A stretch of 64,000 nucleotides of DNA. Origin: Luteolibacter sp. SL250 (GTDB taxonomy: Bacteria > Verrucomicrobiota > Verrucomicrobiia > Verrucomicrobiales > Akkermansiaceae). Position numbers and translations under genes: made by a program. Every line of letters begins with the position of its first letter. Positions within the stretch are counted from its first letter, which is position 1. The stretch covers positions 1,612,001 through 1,676,000 of the forward strand of contig NZ_CP113054.1 of NCBI RefSeq assembly GCF_026625605.1. The letters are read 5' to 3'. The notes beneath the pieces were generated by a model that had not been told where the DNA came from, did not search any database, and saw nothing but the letters and a program-made list of their open reading frames with translations. Below, piece after piece: positions 42,862 through 51,553 of the stretch.

Positions 42862-45800
42862 TCAGCGGTTGAATACAAGTTCGGGGGAGTTGAGGACCGC
42901 CCACAGGACGTCCTCCATGCGCTGGCGCCAGTCGGCGTCCAGGCGTCCGGTCGGCGGGTCACCGGCACGGGCGGCGAGCTGCTGCTCGTGGCGCAGCACG
43001 TTCGCGGCGGCGTCCAGGTGGTTCGACCAGGAGACATACTTCTCCGGGCGGCGCTCGGCCTTCACGGCAACGGGGATGGTGGTGCTCTTCACGCGGGTGT
43101 CGAAACCGGCGGCGAGATAGGCGCTGTATTTCGCGCGTTCCTGGTCGTTCGGCTTGCGGGTGAGGATGCGGAGGAACATCTGGTCCAGCAGTTGGTCCAC
43201 CGTCTGGTCCTGCAGCGCCAGTTCCGTCATGCCATGGTCATCGCTCAGGCGGGTGAGCCAGATGCCCATGGTGCCGTTGCTGATGATGGCGGGTTGCAGC
43301 GCGTTCGGGGAAATCTCCCGTGCGTTGGTCGCATCCTGGCGGGCGCCCTTCCAGCCGAAGGCCTCCAGCACGTCGGCGACGGCCTGGATGCGTGGCAGGG
43401 CGAGGGACGGACGGTCACGCTCGTTTGAAGTGCTGGTCAGCATCCACGCCCGGGTCGGCTTGCCGAGGGAGATGGAGTTCTTCAGGTCCCGGCGGCCGTC
43501 GATGTCCAGGCTGACCTCCTCCGTGCGGAACGGCTTGCCGGTCGAGGCGAAGAGGGCGTCCACGATGGTCTCCGCATCCAGACGGCGCGGGGCGGGGGAG
43601 GTGTAGAGCGGGCTGGTGTCACGCAGGCGGGTGTCGATCGCGCGCTGATAGGCGTTCGAGTTGAGGATCACCCGTGCCAGGTTCTTCATGCTGTAGTTCT
43701 GGCGCACCAGTTCACGGCCCAGCCATTTCAGAAGCTCCGGGTGGGTCGGCTCGTTCTTCTCCCAATCCTCGACGGGCTCGACGATGCCGCGTCCCATGAA
43801 CTGCTTCCAGATGCGGTTGGCCATCACCTGGGCGAAGCGTTCGTTCTGTGGCGCGGTGATCAGGGCGGCCAGCACGTCACGGGTGCTCTTCTGGTCTTCC
43901 GCCAGCGCGAGGCCCACATCTTCCGCGACGAATTTTCCGAATGGCCATGCCGGGGTCACCTTCGAGCCGGGAGGCAGCGTCACCTTGATCAGCGGCTTGC
44001 GGCCGCCCACGGAAAGTTTGTCCATCGGCACGCTGCTGGTGGCGGGCACGCCGACGGGTTTTGTCTCCAGCATCGCCGCGAGCTGGAAAAGCTGCTCCTG
44101 CGTGCTTTCATGGGCCGGTGCGTCATGGCAGCGCGCGCACTTCATCTCGATGCCGAGGAAGGCGGTGCTGACGATGGTGCCTTTCTGAGCCATCGGCACG
44201 TCATTTCCTGCGGCCACACCGAATCCGGCGGGGCCACCGAAGCGGTTGCTGCCGTTCATCCGCACCAGTTCGGTGACGAAAAGATCCAGCGGCTTGTCAT
44301 CCAGCAGGGACTCATGGATCCACCAGCGGAACGGGCCCGTGTTGTTGAGCGTGGGGTTGAGCATGTTCGGGTTCTCCGCGAGGACGTCCTGCCAGTAGCC
44401 CATCCACTTGTCCGCCCATCGGTCATCCGCGAGCAGGCGGTCGATCGTCTTTGCGCGCTTGTCCTTGTCCGTGCTTTTGGTGAAAGCCTCGATTTCCTCC
44501 ACGGTCGGCGGCACGCCGATGGTGTCCAGGGAGACACGGCGCAGGAAGGAGAGGTCGTCGCTCAGGCCCGTGACATCGGTGTATTCCACGTTCAGCTCCG
44601 GCCAGTTCGCACCTTCGTCGATCCAGCGCTTGATGAGTTCCTGCTGCTCCTTGGTCAGCGGATCACCCTTCGGTGGCATGATGTAGTCCTCATCCGTCTG
44701 GGTGATGCGGTCGTAGAGGGAACTCTTGTCCGCGTGTCCGGGGGTGATGGCCGGTCCATCGGATTTGCCACCCTTGATGGCGTGTTCCAGCGTGTTGAGC
44801 TGGAGGTCGCCCTTCGTCTTGTTGCCCTGGTGGCAACTGAAGCACTTTGTTTCCAGAATGGGCATCACTTCCTTGTAGAAGTTCACGCCTTCCTTCTTCG
44901 CTTCGGAGTACTGGTGGGCCACCTTGTCGATCTTCTGGTTGACGAAGCGGTCGATGGCGTTGCCTTCCGGATAGCCGGACACCGCCGCCGGGGCGGGGAC
45001 CTGCTGTGCCGAGGAAAGATACTTCTCCGCTTCCTTCCTGCGCTTGTCCCAGTAGGCGGCGTGCTTCGCGCGGGCATCCGCACGGCGCTGCTGGTTGAAA
45101 TCCTGGAGCCAGGCACGGCGTTCGGTTTCGTATTCCGTCCAGCCCTTGTCATTGTAGGCGACTTTGCGGGAGCCTGGGGAGAGCAGTTCCCATGTGTCCG
45201 TGCCTTGGTGGGAGATGGCCACGACCGCCTCGCCGATCTCCGGTCTGCGGCGCGCGTTGCCGACGACTCCGCCGACCATGGTTTCGAAGGACACGAGGTG
45301 CTCGCCGCCCTTCGTTTCGAATTCGCACCAGGCTTCCTCCGTGCCGGGAGGCGCGAAGCGGAAGTCCGCGCCGCCGAGATCGAGGAACTTGTCCTGTTCA
45401 GAAACATGGTTGTGGCCGCCGCTGTCCGCCTTGGTGAAGGAGGTCAGGATCAGTTGCTTGCCGTCGATATGGAGCCGGGAGGAACTGCGGGCGCGGACCA
45501 GCAGGCGGTGCTTGCCGGCGGGGATCTTCACCTTTGCGGAGGCGCGCATGATGCTCGGGATCGGCCGGTCCTCACGGACACCAGTGTCCACGTATTTGTG
45601 GGGCAGCTCGAAGAAGCCGAAGACATCCTCCGTGTAGTGTTCGCTTTCAGGAGGTTGGATGGCCGGCCAGGAATTCTTCGGCGGAACTTTCTCACAGATC
45701 TGGACGAGCACCTTTCCGGCGGGGATCTGGGCGACCTCCACGACGGCTGGCGGCGGGACGAACACGTAGCGCTGGGAGAGGGTGGCGTCCGCAACGGCAC

Positions 45801-46635
45801 CGCGGTACACGGCGACCTCATCGATGGAACCGTTGAGCGTGTTGCCTGGACCTCCACCGTTGCCGGTGCCGATCATGACGTCATCCGCATCGCTCACCGG
45901 AGGCTCGGTGGTTTTGCCCGCCATGTCCCAGGCACCTTTCGTGATCTTCTTGCCATCGACATGGGCGGTGACGCTGTCCGGCTTGCCGAAAGTGTAGGTG
46001 ACGGCCACATGGTGCCAGCCGGAGCCGGCGGTGAAGCCCTCCGCGGCCACCCAGCGGTGGTAGCCTTCTTCCTTGGTCTTCTCGTTGCGGCTGCGGAAAA
46101 GGAAGGTCGGGAGCGCCTCGCCGCCTTCGTTCTTCAGGCGCAGCGCCCAGTTCTGGTTCTCAGCGGTGAAAGCCTTCTTGCGGTTCCGGCCCTTGCCGAT
46201 GAGGTAGATGTAGGAGCCGTTCTTGAGATCTTCGATCCTCACCCATGCCTCGATGGTGATGGTTTCACCTTGGACGAAGCGCAGGTTCACCCCGGGGACA
46301 TCCGTTTCCTTCACCAGGATCGATCCGTCGCCGCCTTCCAGGTCGAGCGCCATGTTGCCCGCTGCGAACGATGGATAGATCGGTGCCTGCGGCCCGTTGC
46401 CGGAGATCTTCGCCTTGCCTCCGGGCTTGCCGGGGAAGTCGCCGTCAAAGGTCCATTTGACGAGCGGCGGGATGACCGGGATTTTCACCGAGTCGTTCTG
46501 CGCGGCTTCCTGCGGCGGGGCGTCATTGGTGGCATCCGGGGAATCCGCCTGGTCCGCGTCGTTGGCGGCGAAGGCGATCGCCACGGCGGACGCCGCGGCG
46601 AGGGTGAGGTAGGTGCTGGAACGGAGCGGAGACAT
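42862..46635 (-). CDS. PSCyt1-LamG-DUF1549-DUF1553 cytochrome protein
   Basis: The 1257-residue exported protein has a signal peptide, a LamG/concanavalin-like domain (about 45-290, with LRFVQGETITIEAWVRI and GWHHVAVTYTFGKPDSVTAH), a linker, a planctomycete cytochrome C domain (METKCFSCHQGNKTKGDLQL-type segment, CxxCH at about 600), then DUF1549 (SFLRRVSLDTIGVPPTVEEI) with a second CxxCH-like CARCHDAPAHE, and DUF1553 at the end (FAQVMANRIWKQFMGRGIVE, LVRQNYSMKNLARVIL, DQLLDQMFLRILTRKPNDQE). It is probably a surface-bound haem protein used in breaking down complex polysaccharides, as proposed for planctomycetes. The DUF1501 gene follows. Confidence 0.92.
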   Translation of the reverse strand: MSPLRSSTYLTLAAASAVAIAFAANDADQADSPDATNDAPPQEAAQNDSVKIPVIPPLVKWTFDGDFPGKPGGKAKISGNGPQAPIYPSFAAGNMALDLEGGDGSILVKETDVPGVNLRFVQGETITIEAWVRIEDLKNGSYIYLIGKGRNRKKAFTAENQNWALRLKNEGGEALPTFLFRSRNEKTKEEGYHRWVAAEGFTAGSGWHHVAVTYTFGKPDSVTAHVDGKKITKGAWDMAGKTTEPPVSDADDVMIGTGNGGGPGNTLNGSIDEVAVYRGAVADATLSQRYVFVPPPAVVEVAQIPAGKVLVQICEKVPPKNSWPAIQPPESEHYTEDVFGFFELPHKYVDTGVREDRPIPSIMRASAKVKIPAGKHRLLVRARSSSRLHIDGKQLILTSFTKADSGGHNHVSEQDKFLDLGGADFRFAPPGTEEAWCEFETKGGEHLVSFETMVGGVVGNARRRPEIGEAVVAISHQGTDTWELLSPGSRKVAYNDKGWTEYETERRAWLQDFNQQRRADARAKHAAYWDKRRKEAEKYLSSAQQVPAPAAVSGYPEGNAIDRFVNQKIDKVAHQYSEAKKEGVNFYKEVMPILETKCFSCHQGNKTKGDLQLNTLEHAIKGGKSDGPAITPGHADKSSLYDRITQTDEDYIMPPKGDPLTKEQQELIKRWIDEGANWPELNVEYTDVTGLSDDLSFLRRVSLDTIGVPPTVEEIEAFTKSTDKDKRAKTIDRLLADDRWADKWMGYWQDVLAENPNMLNPTLNNTGPFRWWIHESLLDDKPLDLFVTELVRMNGSNRFGGPAGFGVAAGNDVPMAQKGTIVSTAFLGIEMKCARCHDAPAHESTQEQLFQLAAMLETKPVGVPATSSVPMDKLSVGGRKPLIKVTLPPGSKVTPAWPFGKFVAEDVGLALAEDQKSTRDVLAALITAPQNERFAQVMANRIWKQFMGRGIVEPVEDWEKNEPTHPELLKWLGRELVRQNYSMKNLARVILNSNAYQRAIDTRLRDTSPLYTSPAPRRLDAETIVDALFASTGKPFRTEEVSLDIDGRRDLKNSISLGKPTRAWMLTSTSNERDRPSLALPRIQAVADVLEAFGWKGARQDATNAREISPNALQPAIISNGTMGIWLTRLSDDHGMTELALQDQTVDQLLDQMFLRILTRKPNDQERAKYSAYLAAGFDTRVKSTTIPVAVKAERRPEKYVSWSNHLDAAANVLRHEQQLAARAGDPPTGRLDADWRQRMEDVLWAVLNSPELVFNR

Positions 46636-46739
46636 GGGTTGGAACTACCTGCATGAAACGCCGGAATCCGTTCCGGTGCAATTCGGTAAAAGGGGGAGAG
46701 GGTACTCCCACTTTCGGGTGATATGGCAGGGAGCCGCCC

Positions 46740-47372
46740 TCAGACTTCGATCAACCCGCGGCGCAGGGCTTCCGTGACGGCCTGGGTGCGGTCCTGGGCA
46801 CCAAGCTTCGCCATCAGGTTGCTCACGTGCCGTTTCACGGTGTCCTCGCTGAGGCCCAGGTCGGATGCGACTTCCTTGTTGCTGCGGCCCTTGGCGATGA
46901 GGGCCAGCACCTCCCGCTCTCGCGGGCTGGGTTCCGGACGGCTGAGCCGTTCGGCCAGCCGCTGGGCGATCTCCCGCGGCAGGTAGCGGTTGCCCTTGGA
47001 AACCTGGCGCACGGCCTCCAGCAGGTCTTCCCGCGGGGCGGCCTTCTGCAGGTAGCCGAGCGCCCCGGCGCGGATGGCGCGGTAGATGTCCTCGTCCCGT
47101 GCGAACGATGAGAAGACCAGGATCCTCGCCGCGGGGTGGTCTTGGGAGATCCGGGAAACGGCATCCACACCATTGGTTTCACCCATCTGCAGGTCCATCA
47201 GCACGACGTCCGGGTGGTGGGTCTCATACGCGGTGACGGCTTCGTTCGCGTCGGCGGCCTCCGCGACCACGCTCATGTCATCCTCCAGGGCGAGGGATGC
47301 GGCCAGCCCGCTGCGGACCACGAAATGGTCGTCCACCAGAAGGAGACGCAACGGTTGGGAGGCATCCTGCAT
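46740..47372 (-). CDS. NarL/FixJ-family response regulator
   Basis: The 210-residue regulator has a receiver domain (LLLVDDHFVVRSGL, phospho-Asp in HPDVVLMDLQMGETNGVDAV, and ILVFSSFARDEDI) and a LuxR-type helix-turn-helix (PSPREREVLALIAKGRSNKE, then VASDLGLSEDTVKRHVSNL). The open frame reaches 47435, but MQDASQPLRLLLV at 47372 gives the normal N-terminus. The partner kinase ends 13 bases upstream. It is the counterpart of the regulator at 33131-33757. Confidence 0.93.
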   Translation of the reverse strand: MQDASQPLRLLLVDDHFVVRSGLAASLALEDDMSVVAEAADANEAVTAYETHHPDVVLMDLQMGETNGVDAVSRISQDHPAARILVFSSFARDEDIYRAIRAGALGYLQKAAPREDLLEAVRQVSKGNRYLPREIAQRLAERLSRPEPSPREREVLALIAKGRSNKEVASDLGLSEDTVKRHVSNLMAKLGAQDRTQAVTEALRRGLIEV

Positions 47373-47385
47373 GGGGTGACTGTTC

Positions 47386-49434
47386 CTATGCGGCGGAAGG
47401 GATGGCAAGCACGACTTCCACGCAGGCGCCTTCACCGGGCTTGCTGCGGATGTCCAGCTCCGCGCCCAGCTTGCGCACGCGCTCTTTCATCCCCTGCAGC
47501 CCGAAGTGGCCGGACGCGTTAGACTTCCCTCCGACGTCAAAGCCCGCGCCATCATCCTCCACCTTGAGGTGCATGGCGCCGGGTGCGTGGGTGAGGGAAA
47601 TCCGGACACGCTTCGCGGACGAGTATTTGATGGCGTTGTTGACAGCCTCCCGTGCGATCCGCAGCAGATGGTGCTGGACCAGGGGAGGGACTGCGGGCAG
47701 GTCCGCCATCGCGGAGTAGTCCAGCGGGATGACGGTGGTGGTCTGCAGGTGGTCGATGAGGATGCCGAGCGAGGTTTCCAGCGGCTCGGAATGCTGGGAC
47801 TCATCCCGCAGGTCCCATACGAAATCCCGGGTTTCCGTCTGGAGCCGGAAAAGGAGCTTCCGCAACTGGTCGAGCAAGCCCTTCGCCTTTTCATCGGCCA
47901 CCCGGGGCACTGCGGCATCCAGCCGCAGGGACAGCCCGGCCAGCTCCTGTTCGAGTGTATCGTGGAACTCGCGGGCGATGCGCTGGCGTTCCTCGATCAT
48001 CGCTTCTCGTTGGGCCTTCACCTCGATGATCTTCACCTGGCGGGCGACCTGGCGTTGCAGGACAGCCGCCCAGACGAGGACGAGGAGAGCGGCTCCGGCC
48101 ACCACGCCGAGCATGATGGACAGCTTGGTTGAGTTCCACCAACTGGGGGCTGAAAGGAGGGTGACATCATCCGGTGAGCGCAGCCAGAGTTCATGGGCGG
48201 CTGGGGCTGCCCGGTAGCTCCGGCTGGTGCTCCGCACCTCCTTGACCAGCCAGATGCCGGTGAAGCGTGCTTCACTCCCCGGATCGACCGGAGGCAGCTT
48301 CCAACCGTGGGAGATGATGCGGAGGGTATCCGTGGGGGTCCGGATGATGAAGGTGCTGTCGTCCGCGAGTTGCTGGATGACCGTGCCCTCGATGGTGACG
48401 AGATCCGCGTCGAGCGCGCCGCTGTTGATCTGGGTCGCTCCCGGCTTGATGGCTGGGGGAGGGGCTTGGCCATGTGAGGTGACCCGCAGTGTGGCGTCCG
48501 CCAGCATCGCACTGAATCCCCCCATTTCAGGAAACCCCAGAGCCTCCACATGGTCTCCTGCCCGTAGTCCCGGGGATGGACCGGCCATGATGACGCGGAC
48601 GCTGCGGTTGTCCTGGCGGATGAACACGCTGCCATGGATCTGCGGTCCCAGGGCGGTTCCGGAAATTTTCACCCGGTGGCTGGCCGCACCCGCCCTGGCA
48701 AAGTCGAAAAGCGAAGACAGCGGTGTGTCCGCCGTTCCATAGGGATCCGCTGGAGGAGACTGGATGACTGTGATCGAGTTTCCGTCGCTCGCACGGAGAT
48801 AGGGATAAACGAGCTGCCGGTGGTCATTGATGGCTCCTGCCGCCAGTCCCCGGATACGTACCTCGGCATCAACCAGGGAGGATCCGTCCTCCGGTGCCTG
48901 GTCGAACTGGACCTCCAGGATGCCGCCTTCCACGTTCAGGCGGAGTTTGCCGGTGGTCTCCCCGGTGAGTTCGAAAGAACGGCCGACGCCCGTCACTTCC
49001 ACGAATTCATAGTGGTGCTGGCCGGTTTCCAGTTCGCGGAGCGTGAGTGTCCGGGGTTGGGGCGGAGGGCCTGCGGAAAGGACGTCCACCTTCGAGGGGA
49101 TGATGCCGCCGATATACAGACCGGGGAATCTCACCCCCTTGATGGAGATCATCTGTCCGGGTTGGTAGCTGCTGGAGCGGCTGCTGCGGAAAAACGTCGC
49201 CCCGCTTTCATCCCGGATGAAGGTGGTGCCATTCGGATCGATGAACGTGATGGTGGCTGACGCCAGGCTCACCGCCGGTTGCAGCAGCGACGTGTTCGGG
49301 AGCCGTGCGATCGCGCTGGCCGTGGTCAGGACCGGTGCCTTCGGGTCGATCTTCGGCGTCTGCGCGAGGAGGTCTCCCGGAAAACAGGCGGAGAGAAGGA
49401 AAAGGAGCGCGGCTTTTTTCAGGAATCGCGGCAC
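47386..49434 (-). CDS. NarL-type sensor histidine kinase, paralogous sensor architecture
   Basis: The 682-residue protein has a signal peptide, an exported OB-fold-like sensor (about 35-410) with modules such as EFVEVTGVGRSFELTGETTG and PGLRAGDHVEALGFPEMGGF, one membrane helix (LSIMLGVVAGAALLVLVWAA, about 433-452) and a HisKA_3/HATPase kinase with His491 in IAREFHDTLEQELAGLS. The ATPase motifs are HHLLRIAREAVNNAIKYSSA and VEDDGAGFDVGG. It shares the overall plan with the kinase at 31044-33134. It is followed by its response regulator on the same strand. The signal is unknown. Confidence 0.9.
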   Translation of the reverse strand: MPRFLKKAALLFLLSACFPGDLLAQTPKIDPKAPVLTTASAIARLPNTSLLQPAVSLASATITFIDPNGTTFIRDESGATFFRSSRSSSYQPGQMISIKGVRFPGLYIGGIIPSKVDVLSAGPPPQPRTLTLRELETGQHHYEFVEVTGVGRSFELTGETTGKLRLNVEGGILEVQFDQAPEDGSSLVDAEVRIRGLAAGAINDHRQLVYPYLRASDGNSITVIQSPPADPYGTADTPLSSLFDFARAGAASHRVKISGTALGPQIHGSVFIRQDNRSVRVIMAGPSPGLRAGDHVEALGFPEMGGFSAMLADATLRVTSHGQAPPPAIKPGATQINSGALDADLVTIEGTVIQQLADDSTFIIRTPTDTLRIISHGWKLPPVDPGSEARFTGIWLVKEVRSTSRSYRAAPAAHELWLRSPDDVTLLSAPSWWNSTKLSIMLGVVAGAALLVLVWAAVLQRQVARQVKIIEVKAQREAMIEERQRIAREFHDTLEQELAGLSLRLDAAVPRVADEKAKGLLDQLRKLLFRLQTETRDFVWDLRDESQHSEPLETSLGILIDHLQTTTVIPLDYSAMADLPAVPPLVQHHLLRIAREAVNNAIKYSSAKRVRISLTHAPGAMHLKVEDDGAGFDVGGKSNASGHFGLQGMKERVRKLGAELDIRSKPGEGACVEVVLAIPSAA

Positions 49435-49493
49435 GGTCCGTTCATGCTCCTCCGGGGTTGGTCATCCGGCGAGGATTTTCGGCGTCGTCCCTG

Positions 49494-50351
49494 TCACGCC
49501 CTCCAGCGCTTCGTCAGATCGCCATAGGCGTCGATGCGGCGGTCGCGGAAGAAAGGCCAGATCCGGCGGAAATCCTCCACCTTCTTGTAGTCCACGTCGT
49601 GGTAGAGGATCTCCTCGTTTTCCGTGGAAGCCTTCGCGACCAGCTCACCGTAGGGGTTCGCTACGAAGGATCGGCCCCAGAATTCGGTGCCGTCGTGGGT
49701 GCCGCTGCGGTTGATGGCGGCGAGGTAGCAGCCGTTCGCAACCGCATGGCCGCGCTGCACCGTCTCCCAGGCGCAGTGCTGGGCCGCGCCGAGTTCCTCC
49801 TTTTCCGCGGGCAGCCAGCCGATCGCCGTCGGGTAGATGAGCAGCTCCGCACCGCCCAGCGCCATCAGTCGGGCGGCCTCAGGGTACCACTGGTCCCAGC
49901 AGATGAGGACGCCGATCTTGCCGAAGCGCGTGTCCCACACCGGCCAGCCGGTGTCCCCGGGCGTGAAGTAGAATTTTTCCTCGAAGCCGGGGTCCTGCGG
50001 GATGTGGGACTTCCGGTAGAGGCCCAGCAGGCTGCCGTCCGCATCATGGATCGCGGCGGTGTTGTGGTAGAGGCCGGGTCCCCGGTGTTCGAAGAGTGAG
50101 GAAATGAGGACGATGCCCAGCTCCGCCGCCAGCTTGCCAAGGCGGTCCGTCACCGGTCCCGGAAGCTTGTCGGCAAGGTCGAAACGCTCCGTGTCCTCCA
50201 CGGTGCAGAAATACGGGGTCAGGAAAAGCTCCTGGGTTGCCACGATCTGTGCGCCGCCTGCCGCTGCCTCGCGGATCAGCTTTTCATGGTGGTCGAACGC
50301 TTCCTCTTTGCTGGAGAAGGTGGCGGACTGGAGCAGGGCGAGGCGTGGCAT
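49494..50351 (-). CDS. aguB: N-carbamoylputrescine amidase-like nitrilase-family hydrolase
   Basis: AguB hydrolyses N-carbamoylputrescine to putrescine in the arginine/agmatine polyamine route. The 285-residue protein has the catalytic triad of the carbon-nitrogen hydrolase fold: Glu41 in ATQELFLTPYF, Lys114 in LYRKSHIPQDPGF and Cys151 in LICWDQWYPEAA. The substrate-binding patterns WPFFRDRRIDAYGDLTKRW and AVANGCYLAAINRSG match the AguB branch. Length is normal. No aguA or speA is adjacent, so the family name is stronger than the pathway assignment. Confidence 0.9.
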   Translation of the reverse strand: MPRLALLQSATFSSKEEAFDHHEKLIREAAAGGAQIVATQELFLTPYFCTVEDTERFDLADKLPGPVTDRLGKLAAELGIVLISSLFEHRGPGLYHNTAAIHDADGSLLGLYRKSHIPQDPGFEEKFYFTPGDTGWPVWDTRFGKIGVLICWDQWYPEAARLMALGGAELLIYPTAIGWLPAEKEELGAAQHCAWETVQRGHAVANGCYLAAINRSGTHDGTEFWGRSFVANPYGELVAKASTENEEILYHDVDYKKVEDFRRIWPFFRDRRIDAYGDLTKRWRA

Positions 50352-50415
50352 GGCGGGAATCTAGGGCGGCACGGCGGAGAGACAAGACGCAAGAAAAGCC
50401 GGAGGGAGGTGGTTC

Positions 50416-50497
50416 AACCGCGAATGAACGCCAATGGACAAGAATCCTTCAGCCGATGATTTTTCCCATTGGCGTCCATTGGCGTCCATTGGCGGTT
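50416..50497. repeat. Intergenic palindromic repeat, family B copy 2
   Basis: AACCGCGAATGAACGCCAAT then GGA (50416-50438) pairs with the inverse arm TCCATTGGCGTCCATTGGCG then GTT (50475-50497); 21 of 23 positions match. The first 16 bases equal those of the pheS-pheT repeat at 12882. The right side also carries the direct 10-mer repeat GGCGTCCATT twice. It lies between the aguB gene and the exonuclease-fold gene. Confidence 0.75.
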
Positions 50498-50508
50498 GAT
50501 ATTTTCCA

Positions 50509-51369
50509 CTATTCCGCCCGCTCGCTGGAGTGGATGACCGGGTAGTGGTCGGAGATGGAGTTGAGCACCACATCCTGGCTGGTATGCACGGTGCGGACCT
50601 CCGCCGCCGTGCGGGGATCTGTGAGGATGAGATCGATCCTCTGGAGATACTTCACCTGATCGGTCGGGTCCGCGGCGTGTGGTTTCATGCGGGTGGGCAC
50701 GGAAAAGTTGGCGGGCAGCGGCGCGCAGGAGTCCACCAGCCCCGCGTCCATGAAACCGCCGACCACCTGAGCGGAGAACTTCCCTCCGGTCAGGTTCGTG
50801 GGCTTCGCCGACCCGATGAGGATCCGCTGGGCATTGGTGAAGTCGATGTCGAGCGGCGACTTGTCGTTGAAATCCCCAAGGGCGAAGAGGCGGCGGTTTT
50901 CCCCCAGCAGTCCTTTCACCACCGGGACCAGCTTTTCCATTTCCCCCACCCGCACGGTGCGGTCGTGGGGGCAGAGGTGGATCACCAGAAAGTCGGTGTC
51001 CGCCGTGCGGACGTGCAGGCAGCCATGCCACAGGCCCTCGCGGATTTTCGCCACCACCGTGATGGGGGTGCGGGAGGTCAGTCCCACGGGAAAGCCATCC
51101 AGCTTCAGGATGGCACTGTGGCCGTGCCCCCAGATGGCGGAAGTTTCCGCGAGTTTCTTTTCGTCGAAGCCGTTGAGCTCCTGCAGCGCCACCACATCCG
51201 GTTGTTGCTTCCTCAGCCACTCCGCACCTTCGGTGATCCGTTCACCCCGGTTGAAGCCATAGAGGACGTTCCAACTGATCACCTTGAACTCCTTCGCCGC
51301 CGCAGGGAGGCAGCCCATGAGGGCGGTGGTGATGGCGATTCCGTATCGTAACCATTTCATAGCTGCCAT
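50509..51369 (-). CDS. Exported endonuclease/exonuclease/phosphatase-fold protein
   Basis: The 286-residue protein has a signal peptide (about 1-25, GIAITTALMGCLPAAA; the ATG at 51360 could also be the start) and the EEP fold: FKVISWNVLYGFNRGE, DVVALQELNGFDEKKLAE, LVIHLCPHDRTVR, LFALGDFNDKSPLD, RIDLILTDPRTA and the final SISDHYPVIHSS. The conserved D, N, E and H residues of the family are present. Members cleave nucleic acids, phosphoinositides or sphingomyelin; exported ones are often extracellular nucleases or phosphodiesterases, so this assignment is open. It starts divergently from the metallophosphoesterase gene. Confidence 0.85.
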   Translation of the reverse strand: MAAMKWLRYGIAITTALMGCLPAAAKEFKVISWNVLYGFNRGERITEGAEWLRKQQPDVVALQELNGFDEKKLAETSAIWGHGHSAILKLDGFPVGLTSRTPITVVAKIREGLWHGCLHVRTADTDFLVIHLCPHDRTVRVGEMEKLVPVVKGLLGENRRLFALGDFNDKSPLDIDFTNAQRILIGSAKPTNLTGGKFSAQVVGGFMDAGLVDSCAPLPANFSVPTRMKPHAADPTDQVKYLQRIDLILTDPRTAAEVRTVHTSQDVVLNSISDHYPVIHSSERAE

Positions 51370-51553
51370 GGACCAGGAATATCATGGCCGCCGGGGGGAA
51401 GCATGCGTTTGCGAAGCTATTGTCACTCCACGGTGGTTTCCGCCGGGTGGCCTGGGAGAAATAACCGGTGCCTGCAACACCGGCGGTGTCTGCCTCCGTA
51501 TGCCTGTGCTGCGGTGCCTCCGCCGTGAAACCCGAAACCCTGACTCCATCCAC

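Noticed and set aside
43741-46656. A plus-strand open frame of 971 codons opposite the PSCyt1/DUF1553 gene
   Set aside because: Antisense shadow; the minus-strand protein carries signal peptide, LamG, CxxCH and DUF1549/1553 motifs, while this frame has none.
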